10,283 nucleotides of DNA from NCBI GenBank assembly GCA_030618475.1, contig JAUXDG010000083.1, positions 1 to 10,283 of the forward strand, written 5' to 3'. The DNA comes from Gammaproteobacteria bacterium (lineage in GTDB: Bacteria > Pseudomonadota > Gammaproteobacteria > DSM-19610). Positions 5,737-10,283 of this stretch are shown one piece after another. Under the pieces are notes generated by a model. The model was given only the letters and a program-made list of their open reading frames with translations, was not told the DNA's origin and made no database searches. A program made the translations under genes and the position numbers. Within the stretch, counting starts at the first letter, position 1; each line of letters begins with the position of its first letter.

Positions 5737-8601
5737 ATGGACGATATTTTCAAACAAAAAGGCCGGCACGATTTCCGGGGTGACTCGCAGCTGGCGGGTT
5801 ATAACGCCGCTTACCTCGAAGATCTGTATGAACAGTTCCTCGCCGATCCGACTCGTCTCTCCAGTCAGTGGCGGGCATTTTTCGAAACCCTGCCCAGGAT
5901 TAACGGCGCTGGCGCCGAACCGATGCATTCAGCCATCCGCCAGGCGTTTCGTGCCATTACCCGCCAAGCTGTGGTTCAGCGACAGGCTGCGACTCGTGTG
6001 CCGGATAGCCAGGTTCACGAAGAAAAACAGGTTCGGGTTCTGCAGCTGATCAATGCCTACCGTTTTCGGGGGCATCAGATTGCTCAGACTGATCCGTTGA
6101 ATCTGCGTACACCGCCGGAGTTGCCGGAATTGGATCTGCAATACCATCGGTTGAGTAATGCCGATCTGGATACTGTTTTTGATACCGGCTCCCTGGCAGT
6201 GGCCGACAGGGCGTCGTTGCGTGAAATTCTGCAACATTTGCGCGCCATCTATGGCGGAAGCATTGGCAGCGAGTATATGCACATCACCGAGACCGCCGAA
6301 AAGCGCTGGATTCAGCAGCGCCTTGAACACGTCGGTGGTCAACCGGCATTGACTGAGCAGGCGAGGCGGCGAATTCTGTGGCGTCTGACAGCCGCAGAGG
6401 GACTCGAACGGTATCTTCATACGCGTTACGTCGGGCAGAAGCGCTTCTCACTGGAGGGCGGCGATAGTCTCATTGCTCTGCTTGATGAGTTGATCCAGCG
6501 CGGCGGAACCCATGGTGTCAAGGAAGTCGTGATTGGCATGGCGCACCGCGGGCGATTGAATGTGCTGATAAATATCGTCGGTAAAACGGCCGCTGAACTG
6601 TTCCAGGAATTTGAAGGCGAGGCCGGGAAAACCTCGAACGGTTCGGGTGATGTGAAATACCATCAGGGGTTTTCATCCGATCTGCAAACAGAAAAGGAAC
6701 TGGTGCACGTCACTCTCGCATTCAATCCGTCCCATCTGGAGATAGTCAACCCGGTTGTGGAAGGTTCGGTACGCGCCCGCCAGCAACGTTACGGTGATAG
6801 CGAAGGTGATCGGGTTGTGCCGATACTGATCCATGGCGATGCGGCTTTTGCCGGGCAGGGCGTGGTGATGGAAACCATCAATATGTCGCAATCGCATGGT
6901 TTTTCCACCAAGGGAACAGTGCACATTGTGGTAAATAACCAGATCGGTTTTACCACCAGTTACCAGAAGGATGCGCGCTCAACACTGTATTGCACTGATA
7001 TTGCAAAAATGGTCAATGCGCCGATTTTTCACGTCAACGGTGATGATCCAGAGGCGGTGATTCTGGTTACCCAGCTGGCTTTCGATTACCGTATGAACTT
7101 TCATAAGGACGTTGTCATTGACCTGGTCTGTTACCGGCGTCACGGGCACAGTGAGGCTGATGAACCGACGGCAACCCAGCCCATGATGTATAAGGCGATT
7201 CGAGATCGTCTCACCACGCGAGCGTTGTACGCCGAGAAACTGGTAGCGGAGGGGGTGTGTGATGAACAGCAACCTCAGCAGATGATGTTGGATTACCGTT
7301 CCCGCCTGGATGCCGGAATTTCGGTTGTCGATGAGCTTGTCGATCCGGAACAGGCGAACTATCCCTATGCGGTGGACTGGGCGCCTTATCTGGCGCAGGT
7401 TTGTACGGCATTCCTGGATACATTCATTCCCATGAGCCGGATCAAAAAGCTCTGGGACAGGCTTGAGCGTGTGCCGGACGGTTTTGAGTTGAACGCATCT
7501 GTCGCCAAAATTATGGATAACCGGCGCAAAATGGCGGCGGGTGCTTTACCCATCGACTGGGGTTTTGCAGAAACGACAGCCTATGCGTCTCTGGTCACGG
7601 ATGGTTACGGTGTGCGCCTGTCGGGACAGGACAGCGGGCGTGGAACGTTTTTCCACCGGCATGCCGTGTTACATAACCAGAAAGCCGCTGGTATGCATGT
7701 GCCATTGCGGAATCTTGCCGATGGCCAGGGCAATTTCCTGGTGATTGATTCCTTGTTGTCGGAAGAGGCGGTGCTGGCCTTTGAATATGGCTATGCAACG
7801 ACCGATCCGAATACACTGGTGATCTGGGAGGCGCAGTTCGGTGATTTCGCCAACAATGCCCAGGTTGTCATCGACCAGTTCATCAGTGCGGGTGAGCAGA
7901 AATGGAACCGCCTGTGTGGCCTGGTCATGTTTTTACCGCACGGTATGGAGGGGCAGGGGCCTGAACACTCGTCGGCCCGGCTCGAGCGCTATCTGCAACT
8001 GTGTGCCGAACAGAATATTCAGGTCTGTGTCCCGACCACGCCGGCACAGATGTTCCATTTGTTGCGCCGACAGAGTTTATTGAAATGCCGCAAGCCCTTG
8101 ATCGTCATGACGCCCAAGAGCCTTTTGCGTAACCGCCTGGCAGTCAGTGCGCTGGAAGATCTCACCGAGGGGAAATTCCAGCCCTTGATCGCGGAGATCG
8201 ATCCCCTGGACGGGAAGGGTGTAACACGTATTGTCTTCTGCAGTGGCAAGGTATATTACGATTTGCTGGAAAAACGGCGCGAGCAGGCACTGGAGCACAT
8301 CGCCATTGTCCGTATCGAGCGCCTGTACCCTTTCCCGGAGTCGCAAATGCGTCATCTGATCGACTCATATCCCAACGCCGGAGAATTTATCTGGTGCCAG
8401 GAAGAGCCGCAGAATCAGGGGGCCTGGTTCGCCAGTCGACATCACATGCAATCAGCATTGAGGCAACCCGAGTTGTTACAGTATGCCGGCCGGCCAGTCT
8501 CGGCTGCACCCGCAGCGGGCTATACCTGGCTGCACTTGAAACAGCAACATGCCCTGGTTGCCCAGGCACTGGGTCTGGAGTCTGCAGAGGAAGCACAATG
8601 A
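5737..8601 (+). CDS. sucA: 2-oxoglutarate dehydrogenase E1 component
   Basis: The thiamine diphosphate-dependent E1 enzyme of the 2-oxoglutarate dehydrogenase complex decarboxylates 2-oxoglutarate and passes the succinyl group to the E2 lipoyl arm; it acts in the cytoplasm in the TCA cycle. The 954 residues compare well with about 930 for E. coli SucA. The N-terminal E2-docking region (about 1-50, with AYLEDLYEQFLADP) is present. MAHRGRLNVL (His270), FNPSHLEIVNPVVEGSVRAR (from 329), HGDAAFAGQG (Asp368) and VNNQIGFTT follow in the catalytic domain, then CYRRHGHSEADEP. The C-terminal part has SGQDSGRGTFFHRH, EAQFGDFANNAQV and HGMEGQGPEHSSARLER, all E1o hallmarks. ATG at 5737 is chosen because the protein then starts MDDIFKQ, as in the family, with AAGG 9 bases upstream; a TTG at 5677 would add 20 unrelated residues. 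The stop overlaps the sucB start (ATGA). No sdh genes lie directly upstream. Confidence 0.97.
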   Translation: MDDIFKQKGRHDFRGDSQLAGYNAAYLEDLYEQFLADPTRLSSQWRAFFETLPRINGAGAEPMHSAIRQAFRAITRQAVVQRQAATRVPDSQVHEEKQVRVLQLINAYRFRGHQIAQTDPLNLRTPPELPELDLQYHRLSNADLDTVFDTGSLAVADRASLREILQHLRAIYGGSIGSEYMHITETAEKRWIQQRLEHVGGQPALTEQARRRILWRLTAAEGLERYLHTRYVGQKRFSLEGGDSLIALLDELIQRGGTHGVKEVVIGMAHRGRLNVLINIVGKTAAELFQEFEGEAGKTSNGSGDVKYHQGFSSDLQTEKELVHVTLAFNPSHLEIVNPVVEGSVRARQQRYGDSEGDRVVPILIHGDAAFAGQGVVMETINMSQSHGFSTKGTVHIVVNNQIGFTTSYQKDARSTLYCTDIAKMVNAPIFHVNGDDPEAVILVTQLAFDYRMNFHKDVVIDLVCYRRHGHSEADEPTATQPMMYKAIRDRLTTRALYAEKLVAEGVCDEQQPQQMMLDYRSRLDAGISVVDELVDPEQANYPYAVDWAPYLAQVCTAFLDTFIPMSRIKKLWDRLERVPDGFELNASVAKIMDNRRKMAAGALPIDWGFAETTAYASLVTDGYGVRLSGQDSGRGTFFHRHAVLHNQKAAGMHVPLRNLADGQGNFLVIDSLLSEEAVLAFEYGYATTDPNTLVIWEAQFGDFANNAQVVIDQFISAGEQKWNRLCGLVMFLPHGMEGQGPEHSSARLERYLQLCAEQNIQVCVPTTPAQMFHLLRRQSLLKCRKPLIVMTPKSLLRNRLAVSALEDLTEGKFQPLIAEIDPLDGKGVTRIVFCSGKVYYDLLEKRREQALEHIAIVRIERLYPFPESQMRHLIDSYPNAGEFIWCQEEPQNQGAWFASRHHMQSALRQPELLQYAGRPVSAAPAAGYTWLHLKQQHALVAQALGLESAEEAQ

Positions 8602-9818
8602 ACATCGAACTCAAAGTCCCGGACTTTCCGGAGTCTGTCTCTGACGGCACTATTCTCAGCTGGAATAAAAAGCCGGGTGAAGCGGTAAAACGCGATGAAA
8701 CCATTGTCGACATTGAAACCGACAAGGTTGTATTTGAAGTGCCTGCACCGGAAGACGGTGTGCTGGAGGCAATTGTCGAGCCGGAGGGTGCTGTTGTTAT
8801 CTCAGGCCAGCTGATCGGACGCATTCGTGAGGGTAATGGCGGGGCCGAAACGGTACCACAAAAACAGATGGCTGCTGTGACTGAAGGCGAAGCAAAAGCC
8901 AGTGAACCTTTTGCAACACCATCAGCACGCCGCCTGATCGAGGAGCACGGGCTCGATGTGCATACCATCGGGGTTTCCGGCAGCGGCAACCGTATTCTTA
9001 AGGAAGATGTGCTGCGTACGCTTCAGCAGCGGGCGAAAGCGGAAGTTAAACCAGCACCTGTCCCAGTCGCTGAAAGCGTTCGTTCTTTACCGTCAGCGCA
9101 AGCTGTAGATTTCGACGCGCGACCCGAGAAACGTGTGCCAATGACGCGCCTGCGTGCCCGCATTGCAGAACGCCTGCTGGATGCGCAACAGAATGCAGCG
9201 ATACTCAGTACCTTTAACGAAATCAATATGCAGCCGGTGATGGATCTGCGCACACGTTACAAGGAGACATTTGAAAAGACATACGGGGTCAAGCTTGGCT
9301 TTATGTCTTTTTTTGTAAGTGCAGTGCTGGAAGGTTTAAAACGCTTCCCCGAACTGAATGCATCCATCGACGGCACCGATATTGTTTACCATGGTTTCTT
9401 TGATATAGGCATCGCAGTATCATCACCACGCGGACTGGTTGTGCCCATCCTTCGTGATGCAGACCAGCTCGCCATGGCTGATGTGGAATTGTGTATCAGA
9501 GATTATTCAGAAAAAGCCCGCGAAGGCACGCTGAGTCTGGAAGAGATTAGCGGTGGAACCTTTACCATCACCAATGGCGGAGTATTCGGTTCCCTGTTAT
9601 CAACCCCCATACTGAATCCGCCACAGTCCGGTATTCTGGGTATGCACAAGATTCAACAACGTCCGATAGCTGAAAACGGTGAAGTGGTGATCAGGCCCAT
9701 GATGAATATTGCCCTGTCCTATGATCATCGCCTGGTGGATGGCCGCGAAGCTGTACAGTTCCTGGTTACCGTTAAAGAGGTGTTGGAAGATCCTGCTCGT
9801 ATGCTGCTGGGTGTGTGA
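8598..9818 (+). CDS. sucB: 2-oxoglutarate dehydrogenase E2, dihydrolipoyl succinyltransferase
   Basis: The E2 core transfers the succinyl group from its lipoyl arm to CoA and scaffolds E1 and E3. At 406 residues it matches E. coli SucB (about 405). The single lipoyl domain covers about 1-77, with the lipoylated Lys43 in ETDKVVFEV. A linker follows, then the E1/E3-binding domain (about 98-137: ATPSARRLIEEHGLD to ILKEDVLRTL), a second Pro/Ala linker, and the catalytic domain from about 175 with KRVPMTRLRARIAERL. The catalytic motif DHRLVDG has His377 and Asp381 near the C-terminus. The ATG overlaps the sucA TGA by four bases (ATGA), and GAGGA in the end of sucA provides the ribosome binding site, so the two are probably translationally coupled at matched amounts. 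An in-frame extension back into sucA is rejected because the protein starts naturally at MNIELKVPDFPESV. Confidence 0.97.
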   Translation: MNIELKVPDFPESVSDGTILSWNKKPGEAVKRDETIVDIETDKVVFEVPAPEDGVLEAIVEPEGAVVISGQLIGRIREGNGGAETVPQKQMAAVTEGEAKASEPFATPSARRLIEEHGLDVHTIGVSGSGNRILKEDVLRTLQQRAKAEVKPAPVPVAESVRSLPSAQAVDFDARPEKRVPMTRLRARIAERLLDAQQNAAILSTFNEINMQPVMDLRTRYKETFEKTYGVKLGFMSFFVSAVLEGLKRFPELNASIDGTDIVYHGFFDIGIAVSSPRGLVVPILRDADQLAMADVELCIRDYSEKAREGTLSLEEISGGTFTITNGGVFGSLLSTPILNPPQSGILGMHKIQQRPIAENGEVVIRPMMNIALSYDHRLVDGREAVQFLVTVKEVLEDPARMLLGV

Positions 9819-9823
9819 CGAAG

Positions 9824-10283
9824 ATGACTGATCAATTCGATGTAGTTGTGATTGGGGGCGGACCGGCGGGTTATGTGGCGGCAATTCGCTGTGCCCAGCT
9901 GGGCTTAAACACCGCCTGTATTGACCAGTGGGTCAATCCACAGGGTGAACCGGTGCTGGGTGGCACCTGCCTTAATGTGGGCTGTATCCCCTCCAAATCC
10001 CTGCTCGAGTCATCGGAAAGATTTGTCCAGACTCAGCATGATCTGTCCGATCATGGCATCAGAGTCTCGGGTGTTAAACTCGATCTTGACGCCATGCTCG
10101 CCCGCAAGGACAGAATTGTGCAGGAGCTGACAAAAGGTATTGAACAGCTGTTCAAAGCGAATAAGGTCTCCTGGATTCAGGGGCGGGGGCAGTTACAAGG
10201 CGGCAAGGAAATCAAAGTTACACAGACCGGCAGAGAGCAGCCGCGTAGTTTGAGTGCCGGGCACGTCATTCTTGCACCGGGTT
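9824..10283 (+). CDS. lpd: Dihydrolipoyl dehydrogenase E3 (3' partial)
   Basis: This FAD flavoprotein reoxidises the dihydrolipoyl group of E2 with NAD+. The gene starts 5 bases after the sucB stop and stays open to the window end, giving 153 complete codons of a protein normally near 475 residues. The ATG frame opens MTDQFDVVVIGGGPAGYVAA, with the FAD-binding GxGxxG-type motif at 11-16. The redox-active disulfide is GGTCLNVGCIPSK (Cys49 and Cys54). The short insert IDQWVNPQGEPVLGGTC before the disulfide is typical of the proteobacterial Lpd encoded next to sucAB. The end of the window cuts the FAD domain (ILAPG). Its ribosome binding site is weak (GAAG just before the ATG), so coupling to sucB translation is likely. 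Other family members, such as mercuric or glutathione reductase, are less likely given the context. Confidence 0.95.
   Translation, partial: MTDQFDVVVIGGGPAGYVAAIRCAQLGLNTACIDQWVNPQGEPVLGGTCLNVGCIPSKSLLESSERFVQTQHDLSDHGIRVSGVKLDLDAMLARKDRIVQELTKGIEQLFKANKVSWIQGRGQLQGGKEIKVTQTGREQPRSLSAGHVILAPG

Noticed and set aside
8394..8597. Extension of SucB by 68 residues into sucA
   Set aside because: The lipoyl domain begins directly at the ATG at 8598, as in the family, and the extension lies wholly inside sucA in another frame.

Overview
The window looks like a gammaproteobacterial chromosome segment. This is an inference from protein character: a sucA-sucB-lpd 2-oxoglutarate dehydrogenase cluster of the proteobacterial type, paired with glycine-rich DUF5666 lipoproteins and a DUF6502 protein. 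No 16S rRNA or other taxonomic marker is present, so the assignment is tentative. I see no tRNA, rRNA, CRISPR array, insertion sequence or phage gene.

Layout. (1) Positions 1-720, plus strand: the C-terminal part of a patatin-like phospholipase whose beginning lies outside the window. (2) Positions 721-872: a short convergent intergenic region with a GC-rich hairpin and a run of G-tracts. (3) Positions 873-5251, minus strand: a compact four-gene operon, in transcription order a DUF5666 lipoprotein (481 aa), a small exported protein of unknown family (128 aa), a DUF6502 protein with a helix-turn-helix-like segment (286 aa), and a second DUF5666 lipoprotein (498 aa). The two lipoproteins share the same layout: lipobox, six glycines, TGFGSV motif, then a series of matching beta-rich repeats, ending in a similar acidic tail. 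(4) Positions 5252-5736: a divergent intergenic region. It holds a very good sigma70-like promoter for the minus-strand operon, overlapped by a cluster of TTCCCA/TGGGAA half-sites. On the sucA side there are only a possible 13-codon leader ORF and no convincing promoter. (5) Positions 5737-10283, plus strand: sucA, sucB and the first third of lpd, encoding E1, E2 and E3 of the 2-oxoglutarate dehydrogenase complex. They are packed as an operon, with an ATGA overlap at sucA/sucB and a 5-base gap before lpd.

The suc genes work together in the TCA cycle: E1 decarboxylates 2-oxoglutarate on thiamine diphosphate, E2 carries the succinyl group on its lipoyl lysine to CoA, and E3 reoxidises the dihydrolipoyl arm. 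The minus-strand operon is the uncharacterised part. Two surface or periplasmic lipoproteins, one exported small protein and one cytoplasmic DNA-binding-like protein suggest an envelope module that controls its own expression through the operator-like repeats at its promoter. That function is an inference; the sequence shows only the gene set, the export signals and the repeats.
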